Shown: positions 43,731-52,106 of the stretch, piece by piece
Numbering within the stretch: position 1 is the first letter of the stretch
How the letters are laid out: every line of letters begins with the position of its first letter
Assembly (NCBI RefSeq): GCF_025232395.1
Contig: NZ_CP065938.1
Location: 62,001-126,000, forward strand
Direction: 5' to 3'
Length of the DNA: 64,000 nucleotides
Origin: Taurinivorans muris
GTDB lineage: Bacteria; Desulfobacterota; Desulfovibrionia; Desulfovibrionales; Desulfovibrionaceae
Program-made: the position numbers and the translations under genes
The notes under the pieces: model-generated
The model's input: the letters and a program-made list of their open reading frames with translations, nothing else
The model's database searches: none
What the model was told of the DNA's origin: nothing

Positions 43731-45086
43731 ATGGAATCTATAATTCAGCGCCTTGATATCAGAAGGCAATTAATCGCGCTTACTTTTCCTATTTTTATTG
43801 AAACGCTGCTTATCATGCTGGCGGGGTTTGTTGATGTTTTCATGCTAAGCCGGGTTTCAGATTCCGCTGTTGCGGCTGTCGGGCTTGCAAACCAAGTCCT
43901 TATGCTGGTGTATATGGTTTTCATGATCGGCGTGATGGGGGTGACTGTTGTTTGTTCGCAGTATATCGGGGCGAAAGATGAGCACGGTTTTGTAAAAACC
44001 ATTTCCGCCGCTGTCGCATATAATATTTTTGTGGGTATTGTGACCGGAATATTTTTTACGTTTTTTACGCCGGAATTGATTGTTTTTTTGGATACCAGAG
44101 CGGAATTGGTTGACAATGCCACCGTTTATTTTGAAATCGCGGGCGGTTTTTCCATTCTCGTTTGTATGAATATGACCTATTCGGGCATTATGCGGAGCTG
44201 CAATCTGGCGCGCTATCCCATGTATGTTTCCGTTGTTGCAAATATTTTAAATATTTTTGGCAACTATGTGTTGATTTTCGGGAAATTCGGTTTTCCGGAA
44301 CTCGGGGTGCAGGGGGCTGCCATTTCAACTGTTTTTAGCCGCGTTGTCGCGTGCAGTTTGCTTTTTTACGCGATTAAACGGCAGAAGGTCCGTGATTCCA
44401 TTTTCAGGAACATGTTTCCGTTTCCCATGGATAAATTACGCAAAATTATGAAAATCGGTCTGCCGGGAGCGGGGGAAATGTTTTCTTACAGTCTTTCCCA
44501 AACCGTTATCGTGTATCTTGTGAATAAACTGGGTACGGAAGCGTTGGCGGCGCGGACCTATCTTGTCAACATCATTACCTTTATTTTTTTATTTTCTCTG
44601 TCGTTAGGGCAGGCGTCCGCCATTATCGTAGGGCAGTTGGCGGGCAGGAAACGCAAAGATGCGGCTTTGAAGCTTGGAAGCTTCAGCTTGAAAATAGCTG
44701 TTTCCGTGTCTGTCGCATTGTCTTTCTGCTTGGCTTTAGCCGGGGGGCGGGTCATGCCGCTGCTTACTGATAATGCGAATATTATCGCCCTTTGTTTGAC
44801 TATTTTGTGGATAGATGTTGTGCTTGAGGTGGGCAGGGCGGTGAATATTTTAGGCGGCAGGATGTTAAGCGCCGTCGGCAATCCTGAATTTGCGTTCGTG
44901 GTCGGGGTTATCGTCATGTGGGGAGTCGCAACGCTCGGCGCTTATGTTTTCGGTTTGTATTTGGGTTACGGGCTTGTCGGCATGTGGATTTGTTTCGCTG
45001 CCGACGAATGTTTGCGGGCTGTTTTCATCTGGCGCCATTGGGCAAGCCAAAAATGGGCGAAAAAAAGCCTTATCCATGCAGATTGA
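43731..45086 (+). CDS. MATE family efflux transporter
   Basis: A 451-residue protein with about 12 membrane spans in two homologous halves, of the NorM/DinF-like type: IFIETLLIMLAGFVDVFMLS, VAAVGLANQVLMLVYMVFMI, and second-half KIGLPGAGEMFSYSLSQTVI with AARTYLVNI. It exports cationic compounds using sodium or proton gradients. The ATG at 43731 follows TGAGG; the longer upstream frame lacks a start signal. The 200 bases before it hold only the tRNA-Leu promoter. Confidence 0.93.
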   Translation: MESIIQRLDIRRQLIALTFPIFIETLLIMLAGFVDVFMLSRVSDSAVAAVGLANQVLMLVYMVFMIGVMGVTVVCSQYIGAKDEHGFVKTISAAVAYNIFVGIVTGIFFTFFTPELIVFLDTRAELVDNATVYFEIAGGFSILVCMNMTYSGIMRSCNLARYPMYVSVVANILNIFGNYVLIFGKFGFPELGVQGAAISTVFSRVVACSLLFYAIKRQKVRDSIFRNMFPFPMDKLRKIMKIGLPGAGEMFSYSLSQTVIVYLVNKLGTEALAARTYLVNIITFIFLFSLSLGQASAIIVGQLAGRKRKDAALKLGSFSLKIAVSVSVALSFCLALAGGRVMPLLTDNANIIALCLTILWIDVVLEVGRAVNILGGRMLSAVGNPEFAFVVGVIVMWGVATLGAYVFGLYLGYGLVGMWICFAADECLRAVFIWRHWASQKWAKKSLIHAD

Positions 45087-45125
45087 TGCTGAAATTATTT
45101 TTTATGATATGGTAGGAAAAATTTT

Positions 45126-45647
45126 ATGCTTGATATTATTTATAAAAGAAAAAGCATACGGCAGTTTTCACCCCGTACTGTAACCGATGAGATTATTGAA
45201 AAAATCATTCGGGCGGGAATGCAGGCGCCTTCCTCCGGAAACAGCCAGCCATGGGAATTTGTCGTGATCAGAAACAGGAATACGTTACGGAAAATAACGG
45301 AATTTCATTCCTATTCTCAATGTTTGAAAATGGTTAATGCTGCGGTTGTTGTTTGTGCAAATCTGTCACGGGAGATTTTTAAGGGCTTTTGGGTGCAGGA
45401 TTGTTCGGCTTGTGTGCAAAACATGCTTTTAGCTGTTGAAAGCATAAAAGGTGAAGATGATTTGGAGCTTGGTTCGGTTTGGCTGGGAATATATCCGGTT
45501 GCGGAACGGGTCGACGGTTTGAGAGAGCTGCTGTCTTTACCCGAAGATGTTGTTCCTTTTGCGGTTTTGCCTGTCGGTTATAAAGGGGAAAAGAAAAATA
45601 GCACCGATAATTTCAAGCCGGAACGGATACACCTTGAAAAATGGTAA
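45126..45647 (+). CDS. Nitroreductase-family flavoprotein
   Basis: A 173-residue FMN-dependent oxidoreductase: RKSIRQFSPRTVTDEIIEKI followed by AGMQAPSSGNSQPWEFVVI (FMN phosphate and ring contacts), and GSVWLGIYPVAERVDGLREL. The substrate cannot be told; family members reduce nitro compounds or quinones. It follows the MATE gene by 39 bases, so a detoxification pair is plausible. Confidence 0.92.
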   Translation: MLDIIYKRKSIRQFSPRTVTDEIIEKIIRAGMQAPSSGNSQPWEFVVIRNRNTLRKITEFHSYSQCLKMVNAAVVVCANLSREIFKGFWVQDCSACVQNMLLAVESIKGEDDLELGSVWLGIYPVAERVDGLRELLSLPEDVVPFAVLPVGYKGEKKNSTDNFKPERIHLEKW

Positions 45648-45694
45648 AAAAAAAGCTGATTTTTATTGTGTCAGCGGGAAAAGCAACATATTGC

Positions 45695-45719
45695 AAAAAG
45701 CGGATAGCTGCTTTTTTTT
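45695..45719 (+). terminator. Terminator after the nitroreductase gene
   Basis: AAAAAGC and GCTTTTT pair across GGATAGCT, with eight T. Confidence 0.65.
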
Positions 45720-45778
45720 GAAAGCAGGACTTTTCACTTTGCAGCAAGCAATGTTTGTTGGCGCCTGAGTCGGTTTTA

Positions 45779-46177
45779 TCAATAGTTTTGTTTGATGATT
45801 TCCAAAACTTCCTTGTCAGCCGGGCAAAAAGCGTAGTTGTCGATTTCTTCGGAACTGATCCACCGAATATCTTCGTGTTCAAGCTTTTGCACCGGACCTT
45901 TGATTATTTTTGTGTGATAGATGAAAAGATTGACAATGATATCTTCGTATTCATGGGAATTTTGATAGAATAAACCGCTTGGTTCAACTTCAATGGCGAG
46001 TTCTTCCATACATTCCCGCTTTAAAGCTTGGATATGGCTCTCGCCTTGTTCGACCTTTCCCCCTGCAAATTCCCAAAGCAAAGCGCGTGCTTTTGTTTTC
46101 GGGCGTTGGCAGATTAAAAATCTGTTTTGTTCGTAAATAAAAGCGGCAACAATATTAAATATCTTTTTTGTGTCCAT
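45779..46177 (-). CDS. NUDIX hydrolase, MutT-like
   Basis: A 132-residue protein with a complete Nudix box, GGKVEQGESHIQALKRECME followed by EL (pattern Gx5Ex7REUxEExGU). IVAAFIYEQNRFLICQRPKT and LLWEFAGGKVE fit the MutT/CTP pyrophosphohydrolase type that cleans oxidised nucleotides. The start may be 46177 (MDTKKIF) or 46195 (MTHSD); neither has a strong ribosome site. A run of 16 A precedes it at 46221. Confidence 0.88.
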   Translation of the reverse strand: MDTKKIFNIVAAFIYEQNRFLICQRPKTKARALLWEFAGGKVEQGESHIQALKRECMEELAIEVEPSGLFYQNSHEYEDIIVNLFIYHTKIIKGPVQKLEHEDIRWISSEEIDNYAFCPADKEVLEIIKQNY

Positions 46178-46220
46178 GGGGTCAGAATGTGTCATATTTT
46201 AACTATGGTTGAATTGTTGT

Positions 46221-46236
46221 AAAAAAAAAAAAAAAA
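46221..46236. repeat. Poly-A tract (16 A) ahead of the NUDIX gene
   Basis: On the coding (minus) strand the T16 run ends directly in a possible -35, TTTACA, followed by a 16-base spacer and TAAAAT. Changes in tract length could alter the promoter region. Confidence 0.6.
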
Positions 46237-46243
46237 TGGGTAT

Positions 46244-46270
46244 AAAAAAAGTCCACTTTAAAAAGTGGAC
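46244..46270 (-). terminator. Terminator after rplI
   Basis: Leftward, GTCCACTTT-TT-AAAGTGGAC followed by seven T: a strong intrinsic terminator. Confidence 0.88.
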
Positions 46271-46293
46271 CTTTCAAAAGAATTTCGGCAAGC

Positions 46294-46773
46294 TTATTCA
46301 GCTGCTGTTTCTTCACCCAAGTGGGATTTGTCTTCAGAAACAACTTTCACGGTGAAAGTCGGAATAATGTCGGTATGCAGTCTTGCACGGACAACGTGTT
46401 CGCCGAGAGTGCGGATAGCGCCGTCAAGCAAAATGTGGTGACGGTCTATTTCAATGCCTTGTTCGTTCAAAAGTTCGCCAATCATGGAAGTTGTGACTGA
46501 ACCGTAAAGCTTATCGTTTTCACCCACACGCATTTCAATGGTAAGAACGAAATCTTGAAGTTTTTCAGCAAGAACGCTGGCTGCAGCACGGATTTCATCC
46601 ATACGGGCTTGAAGTTTTTTTCTTTCAAGTTCAAATGCGCGGAGGTTCGCAGGAGTTGCGAGCATCGCCAAATCTTGAGGGATAAGATAGTTGCGTCCGT
46701 ATCCCGGTTTTACTTCGACAATGTCGCCCAAATGACCCAAATTTTCAATGTCGGCACGAAGAATAAGTTTCAT
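46294..46773 (-). CDS. rplI: 50S ribosomal protein L9
   Basis: A 159-residue protein with the L9 N-terminal signature MKLILRADIENLGHLGDIVE then VKPGYGRNYLIPQDLA, a connecting helix and the C-terminal domain. It binds domain V of 23S rRNA and helps frame fidelity. The rpsF-rpsR-rplI order is conserved. Confidence 0.97.
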   Translation of the reverse strand: MKLILRADIENLGHLGDIVEVKPGYGRNYLIPQDLAMLATPANLRAFELERKKLQARMDEIRAAASVLAEKLQDFVLTIEMRVGENDKLYGSVTTSMIGELLNEQGIEIDRHHILLDGAIRTLGEHVVRARLHTDIIPTFTVKVVSEDKSHLGEETAAE

Positions 46774-46789
46774 AATCTACTCTCCTACC

Positions 46790-47053
46790 CTATATGTTGG
46801 TTTTCTTTTTAACATCACTGGAGTGAGCAGTGGTGTAGAAAAGAAGCGCCATTTGACGGGCACGTTTGATTTCTGTTGTAAGCTGGCGCTGGTGTTTTGC
46901 GCAAGTGCCAGTAATGCGGCGGGCAACAATTTTACCGCGTTCAGTAATGAAGTCACGCAAAATATCCGGACGTTTGTAATCAAGAGGAAGATCCTTGTCG
47001 GCACAGAAACGGCAGAATTTGCGGCGAGGTGCGAATTTTTTACGGAAAGCCAT
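46790..47053 (-). CDS. rpsR: 30S ribosomal protein S18
   Basis: An 87-residue protein. It has the family core [20 protein letters not shown] and [20 protein letters not shown]; two of the cysteines (CRFC) recall zinc-type S18 forms. It binds S6 on the platform. Its start overlaps the rpsF stop by one base. Confidence 0.96.
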   Translation of the reverse strand: MAFRKKFAPRRKFCRFCADKDLPLDYKRPDILRDFITERGKIVARRITGTCAKHQRQLTTEIKRARQMALLFYTTAHSSDVKKKTNI

Positions 47054-47358
47054 TATGCAACCTCCTCTGCTTGATCGCTTAAGCGAACTGTAATAAATTT
47101 GAAAATATTGTCTTGGATACGGATAATACGTTCAAGTTCCGCAACAAGCTGATTAGGTGCGTTATACTCAAAACGAACATAAAATCCGCGCATTTGCTTA
47201 CGCACGGGGTAAGCCAAATCTTTCATTCCCCATTGGTCCACTAAAAGAAGTTTGCCGCCTTCACGGTCGATGACTTCGCTAAGAGTGGCAATGGCTTGTT
47301 CGCGCTGTTCCACGGTCAGTTCCGGGGAGAAAAGCACGAGTGTTTCCATTTTACGCAT
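47053..47358 (-). CDS. rpsF: 30S ribosomal protein S6
   Basis: A 101-residue ferredoxin-like-fold protein: [40 protein letters not shown] and [18 protein letters not shown]. It pairs with S18. The start at 47358 or the internal MET at 47349 are both possible; the latter has a less clear site. First gene of the operon. Confidence 0.96.
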   Translation of the reverse strand: MRKMETLVLFSPELTVEQREQAIATLSEVIDREGGKLLLVDQWGMKDLAYPVRKQMRGFYVRFEYNAPNQLVAELERIIRIQDNIFKFITVRLSDQAEEVA

Positions 47359-47528
47359 AGTACTCTCCTTTCGGTCTATGGCCTTTACTTCTGTAAAGGC
47401 AAGGTTGAGCGATATTTATAGGTTGTCTTGATTATTAAGTCAAGCAAAAGATTTATGAAACCGCTCTTTTGCCGATTGAAAAAAAATTAAGTTTTTGATA
47501 GGTTGGCTTATCGTATTGAGGACTGGAT

Positions 47529-48893
47529 ATGCATTATTATTTTTATGTGATATTTTTTCTTTTCGGTTTGGTTTTTCCTTGTGAGGCAAGGGAAGAGATT
47601 CATGTTGGATATCGCTCCATTTCCACTTGGAACTCAAGGGAAAATGTTCGGCTTGATGTTGGGGTTTGGTATCCGACCCGTAGTGAAGAACGTGACTATG
47701 TTATGGACGAATACCATGTTTTTGTCGCCAAAAACGCCCCTATGTTCCGTATTGTCGACGATGAAATCGCGGGACCTTCTTTGCGGGAACACGAAAAAAT
47801 CAGGAAAAATGCCGAAATCAACAAATTGCCCAAAAAAGAGCTGCAGGCGCAGCTGGACGCCGTTCCTATCCCTTATAAAAAATATCCCTTGCTTGTCATT
47901 TCGCACGCTTCCGGCTTGACTCGGTACAGTTGTCACACCTTGGCGGATTTGTTGGTAAAGCAGGGCTATATTGTCGCCGTGCCCATGCACAGCGAGGACA
48001 ATGTCCATAACATGCGTATTTTTTATTCCGCAAAATCGATGTATCAGCGCGCCAAGCAGTGTTCTTTGGCTGTTGACTTGTTATTGATGGATAAAACGTT
48101 TTCACGTTTCATTGACAGCGGCAAAATTACCTTTATGGGCTTTGGCAGCGGAGGAACGGCAGGGCTTTTGCTCGCGGGAGGAGAACTTTCCGCAAATCGT
48201 TGGCTGACGTATTGCGATGATTTTGAAAGCATAGAGTCTGATTACAATTCGCTGTGGACATTTGACGTGACAAGGCTGGAAAAAAATCTTTTTTGCCAGT
48301 ATCCGATAAAAGCGCAGGTGCAAAATTTCGCTTTAGGTTTGCAGCGTTCTGTCGAAATACAAAACTTGGAAAATTTGTTTTTTTATAATGCCCTTGATTC
48401 CAAAAACGAAATTTTGCAGGAAGTGCATACTGTTTTGGATTTTCAGGTGAAATGGTCGAAACGGAATAATCCCAACTTGTCAGCGTATATTTATGAACCG
48501 CCTTTTCTGATTCCGTATCTGCCGCCTCTGCCTACCCAGTATACCTATGTTGATACGAGGTTCAAGCGGTTTATTTTTGTTTCACCTGCTTTAACCATGT
48601 TTTTTGATTTGAAACAAATACAAGATACGGATTTGAAATTTTGCATTGTCGGTCTTGAAAAAGATTATTTCAATACGCCGGAATTTCAGCCGCAGGATTT
48701 GTATAAGCAATTAGGCGAAGAAAACGCCCGTTATCATTTGATTGAAGGTGCTGATTTGTGGTCCACGCAAGCCCCGTGTTACGGAACGCAAATGCTTGTG
48801 GAAATATGCAAAACCGTTACTGATGAAGAACGCGAGCAAATTCTTGACAGATTATTCGCCATCACGTATTCGTTCATTCCTCATTTTGAATGA
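47529..48893 (+). CDS. Exported alpha/beta-hydrolase-fold protein with degenerate active site
   Basis: A 454-residue protein with a signal peptide (MHYYFYVIFFLFGLVFPCEA) and an alpha/beta-hydrolase layout of the predicted dienelactone-hydrolase / PAF-acetylhydrolase kind: VGVWYPTRSEERDY, YPLLVISHASGLTRYSCHTL, IVAVPMHSEDN. The nucleophile elbow, normally GxSxGG, reads FMGFGSGGTAGLL, so the expected Ser is Gly (a Ser lies one residue later). No obvious C-terminal catalytic His is seen near LIEGADLWSTQA. It may be inactive or use a shifted Ser. Single gene, convergent with the flavin reductase. Confidence 0.65.
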   Translation: MHYYFYVIFFLFGLVFPCEAREEIHVGYRSISTWNSRENVRLDVGVWYPTRSEERDYVMDEYHVFVAKNAPMFRIVDDEIAGPSLREHEKIRKNAEINKLPKKELQAQLDAVPIPYKKYPLLVISHASGLTRYSCHTLADLLVKQGYIVAVPMHSEDNVHNMRIFYSAKSMYQRAKQCSLAVDLLLMDKTFSRFIDSGKITFMGFGSGGTAGLLLAGGELSANRWLTYCDDFESIESDYNSLWTFDVTRLEKNLFCQYPIKAQVQNFALGLQRSVEIQNLENLFFYNALDSKNEILQEVHTVLDFQVKWSKRNNPNLSAYIYEPPFLIPYLPPLPTQYTYVDTRFKRFIFVSPALTMFFDLKQIQDTDLKFCIVGLEKDYFNTPEFQPQDLYKQLGEENARYHLIEGADLWSTQAPCYGTQMLVEICKTVTDEEREQILDRLFAITYSFIPHFE

Positions 48894-48900
48894 TTATTTT

Positions 48901-49515
48901 CTAATTTGATACGTTGCTGGCGACAATGGTTTTGCCGATGCCGAAGGCTTTTGCTTTAAATTCTCCAAGTCCCCGGTATTCGCGGAGCATGGGCACATAA
49001 GCAAGAACGTCCAATTTTTCGGGATCGGGCAGTCCTTCCGCATTGAGAGCGGATTCTCGGATTTTTACGTCCATGATTTCCCCGATGAAAAGGGTATGCG
49101 TGCCCACATCGCAGGTTTTTATCAGGGTGAGTTCAATCACAACGGGGCATTCCTGCACATAGGGTGCGTCAACATGTTCGGCAGTGACAGGGGTAAGTTT
49201 CGTCCTTTCGAATTTGTTTTCTTGGGCGACGGAAAAAATACCGCAATAATCGACTTCGGGAAGAATTTTCGTATCCGGAATGCTGAGGGTGAACGCTTTA
49301 TGTTTGAGAATATCCTTATGGGTCTGTCTGCTTCCGCGTACGGCGACTGCAAGGGCTGGAGGCTGAGCCGAACAAGGGCAGCTCCATGCGGCGGTCATGA
49401 TATTGGGAATTTTATCGCCGCCAGGGGAGTCATGATAAGAACCGACCAAAACGATGGGACAGGGGAGAATAAAGTTTTGTGAACCGATGGATTTCAATAC
49501 GTCAGTTTCTGACAT
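48901..49515 (-). CDS. Flavin reductase family protein (flavoredoxin-like)
   Basis: A 204-residue FMN-binding split-barrel protein: ILPCPIVLVGSYHDSPGGDK then IPNIMTAAWSCPCSAQPPAL, and TLFIGEIMDVKIRESALNAE. It resembles Desulfovibrio flavoredoxin, a low-potential electron carrier linked to sulfite/thiosulfate reduction and proteolytic maturation, although the exact role is inferred. The start at 49515 (MSETDVLKS) follows CAAGGAGA; it overlaps the end of the transglycosylase gene by 14 bases. Confidence 0.87.
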   Translation of the reverse strand: MSETDVLKSIGSQNFILPCPIVLVGSYHDSPGGDKIPNIMTAAWSCPCSAQPPALAVAVRGSRQTHKDILKHKAFTLSIPDTKILPEVDYCGIFSVAQENKFERTKLTPVTAEHVDAPYVQECPVVIELTLIKTCDVGTHTLFIGEIMDVKIRESALNAEGLPDPEKLDVLAYVPMLREYRGLGEFKAKAFGIGKTIVASNVSN

Positions 49516-50551
49516 TGTTTTTCTCCTTGGGTGTTTTTTGGGCAATATTGACAGTTTCTGCCTGAGGAGCGGCTGTCTGCCTGCTGAGTTTCGCCAAAGC
49601 CAAAATCGTATGGGCATAGGCGGTTGAATAATTATAGCGTTTCAATATTTTTACTTGGTTCTTAAAGGCTATGTTTTTCTGTTTCCAACCTTGCTTATGT
49701 AAAAAATTCGCAACACTCAAAATCGCATCGGCAGGTTCGAAAAGATTTATTTTACCGTCATTGTCAGCATCAACGCCGAAACGTTTGATATTGCTCGGCA
49801 TGAACTGTCCATATCCGATAGCGCCGTAAATGGAAGACGGAATCTTGCTGACATCTATATCGTTTTGAATTGAATAGCGCAGAAGCGCCTTGAGTTCTTC
49901 ATACGCCCAGTCTGCCCTTGCGTTAATTTTTTCGTGCAGGAATTTTTCTTGCTTGGCGGTAAGCGAAAGATTTTTGGTATAGTTGGGAAGCATGGATAAT
50001 TCCGTTGAAATACTCATGCTTGCAAGCATGGAAAGAGGTGTGAATTTTCCTAAAAATTTTCCATGCCATGTTTCAACATAAATCAAAGCGGAAATGATTT
50101 CTTTCGGAACAGCGTATTTTTTTTCCGCCAAAATAAAATATTCTTCGTTTTCATCAAGAAAATTTTTGCATTTAAGGGCGTTTTCCTTTGTCACATATCC
50201 GTCATACCACGGATAGGGTACGCCTAATGCATTTGTTTTAGGTTTTTGTTTACCCGGCTTTTTTTTGCTTGTTTTTTTGGGGGCAAAATTGGCTTGATAC
50301 AATTCTTTCACTTTGTTTCCCATAGGTTTTTGGGAAAAAGCGTTTTGAAGCTGCAAGAAATATTGTTCCAAATCCTTTTCGGAAAAACCGTCACGGACAA
50401 GGCGGGCATGCAGGTTGTCCCAAGTTTTGTCATGCTCCGTGTTGTGTTTTTGCGGTTCTGCGGTGTTTTGCCCGTTTCCTTTTGCGTCTGCGCAAAGAAA
50501 GGAAAAAAATATGAGAAAACAAAACGGTATTATCCAGAATATGCGTTTCAT
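49502..50551 (-). CDS. Membrane-bound lytic murein transglycosylase (MltB-like)
   Basis: A 349-residue exported protein (signal MKRIFWIIPFCFLIFFSFLC ending ADA). The catalytic Glu is in SALIYVETWHGKFLGKFTPL, followed by the SLT-like fold and GAIGYGQFMPSNIKRFGVDA. An EF-hand-like calcium loop DADNDGKINLFEPADAI is present. It cleaves glycan strands leaving 1,6-anhydro ends. The start at 50551 gives a full signal peptide; a longer frame runs into the preceding gene. Confidence 0.9.
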   Translation of the reverse strand: MKRIFWIIPFCFLIFFSFLCADAKGNGQNTAEPQKHNTEHDKTWDNLHARLVRDGFSEKDLEQYFLQLQNAFSQKPMGNKVKELYQANFAPKKTSKKKPGKQKPKTNALGVPYPWYDGYVTKENALKCKNFLDENEEYFILAEKKYAVPKEIISALIYVETWHGKFLGKFTPLSMLASMSISTELSMLPNYTKNLSLTAKQEKFLHEKINARADWAYEELKALLRYSIQNDIDVSKIPSSIYGAIGYGQFMPSNIKRFGVDADNDGKINLFEPADAILSVANFLHKQGWKQKNIAFKNQVKILKRYNYSTAYAHTILALAKLSRQTAAPQAETVNIAQKTPKEKNNVRN

Positions 50552-50567
50552 AAGAGTTATTGCCGGG

Positions 50568-51242
50568 TTAAAATTTATGCAGCACCCATGTGACTTTGCC
50601 CAGAAGCTTTTCCTGCAGGCTTTCAAAACTGATGATGTTTTTGGGAAGTTCGGGATGTTCGAAGCAAAGGGTGTAGGTGTTGTCGGCGATGTTTTGGAAA
50701 ATTCTTCTGAAAATTATGCCTTCCTGCGGTAAGTGAAGCGCATAAAGTTCTCCGGAAATGACAGGCATTGTTTCTTCGTTCTTTTTGGCGGAAATTCCGA
50801 CAAGCGCAAGGCGGGGTATGCTTGGGTCCATGCCGTTTCCGTTATGATTGAAAACGTGGCTTGTGCATTTTTGCAGGTTTTTCGGCAGAACGACTTCATC
50901 AAGGGTTTTAAAAGTATAGCCGTCCGGTGTTTTTTCGCAAAACGTGTCATAAACTTTTGCCATGAAGCCGCGTGAAACGTCTTCCAGAACAAAATGGGAA
51001 TTCTCTTCGTCAATGGTGGCAATGCCGCGTAAGTACATCGGTTCTTTCTTTTCTCTCAGCCAGTCAGGGTTTACGCCAAACCTGTCGTAGAGTTTTATAA
51101 GCCAGTCGGAGGGGACGGATTGCCTTCTTTTGGCATCGGAAATGCTCGATTGGCTGATTTCCAGAATGCCCGCCAAATCTATTTGCGTCTGGCAGTTGGC
51201 TACGAATAAAATACGTTTATATATTTCATTAAAAGTTCCCAT
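50568..51242 (-). CDS. CI-like transcriptional regulator with an inactive S24 domain
   Basis: A 224-residue protein. The N-terminal Phage_CI_repr helix-turn-helix (QIDLAGILEISQSSISDAKR, about 20-45) resembles lambda-type repressors of Desulfovibrionaceae. The C-terminal half looks like a LexA/CI S24 domain. The catalytic Ser motif GDSMEP reads GNGMDPSIP, and the Lys region reads GIIFRRIF. With Ser replaced by Gly and Lys by Arg, self-cleavage is not expected. It may still dimerise. It lies 16 bases after hflC; targets unknown. Confidence 0.78.
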   Translation of the reverse strand: MGTFNEIYKRILFVANCQTQIDLAGILEISQSSISDAKRRQSVPSDWLIKLYDRFGVNPDWLREKKEPMYLRGIATIDEENSHFVLEDVSRGFMAKVYDTFCEKTPDGYTFKTLDEVVLPKNLQKCTSHVFNHNGNGMDPSIPRLALVGISAKKNEETMPVISGELYALHLPQEGIIFRRIFQNIADNTYTLCFEHPELPKNIISFESLQEKLLGKVTWVLHKF

Positions 51243-51257
51243 AGGTTCTCCATAGTT

Positions 51258-52106
51258 TTACTTGATATGTTTGAAAAGCGGATTGTCTGTCGTAACAATC
51301 ATTTTGGTATTGTTTTCAAAGGAAAGCTTCATAGCTTCAAGACTGCGCTGAAATTCAAAAAAGTCCGGGGATTTTGTATAGGCGTTTGCAAAAATTTTTG
51401 CGGCTTCGGCATCGCCTTCACCTTGGATGATTTGTGCTTTTTTCTTTGCTTCAGCCAAAATAAGCGCACGCTCCTTATCCGCTTTTGAGCGGACTTTTGT
51501 CGCTTCTTCCGTTCCTTCGGAACGGTATTGACGGGCTTGGCGTTCACGTTCCGCTCTCATCCTGTCGTAGATAGCCCTTTGGTTTTCAGGGGGCAAGTCC
51601 GTGCGTTTAATCCGCGCATCAACAACTTCAATGCCAAATTCCCTCATTTGCGTGGATGCCTGCTTTGTAACGGAATCCATAATATTGGTCCGTTCGCTTG
51701 AAACAACTTCCGTGAGTGTGCAGCGTCCGACATGGGCGCGCATTTGTGAATAAACAACAGCGTCGAGGCGTGTCTGGGCGTTTGGAATCGTACGTACGGT
51801 ACGGTAAAACTGCAAAGGATTGATGATATGCCAGCGGGCGTAGTTATCAAGCACAATGGTTTTCAGATCGCTGGTCAGCGCTTCGGCGGGTCTTGCGTCG
51901 TAGTCCAAAATACGTGCGTCAAAGCGCACCACGCTGTCGATAAAAGGTATTTTAAAGTGCAAACCGGCTTTATAAATACGGTCTTTCGGTTCGCCGAGCT
52001 GCAAAATTATGGCTTGCTCCGTTTGGTGCACGATAAAAAGGGCTTGTGAGCCGATACCTAAAATAATAACGAGCAATATTATGAAACTGGGGAGTTTGTT
52101 ATTCAT
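51258..52106 (-). CDS. hflC: HflC, band-7 regulator of FtsH
   Basis: A 282-residue SPFH/band-7 protein with one N-terminal membrane helix (SFIILLVIILGIGSQALFIV). VHQTEQAIILQLGEPKDRIY, FDARILDYDARPAEALTSDL and the coiled-coil ERERQARQYRSEGTEEATKV fit HflC. With HflK it caps the FtsH protease in the inner membrane. The start shares one base with the hflK stop (TAATG). Confidence 0.95.
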   Translation of the reverse strand: MNNKLPSFIILLVIILGIGSQALFIVHQTEQAIILQLGEPKDRIYKAGLHFKIPFIDSVVRFDARILDYDARPAEALTSDLKTIVLDNYARWHIINPLQFYRTVRTIPNAQTRLDAVVYSQMRAHVGRCTLTEVVSSERTNIMDSVTKQASTQMREFGIEVVDARIKRTDLPPENQRAIYDRMRAERERQARQYRSEGTEEATKVRSKADKERALILAEAKKKAQIIQGEGDAEAAKIFANAYTKSPDFFEFQRSLEAMKLSFENNTKMIVTTDNPLFKHIK

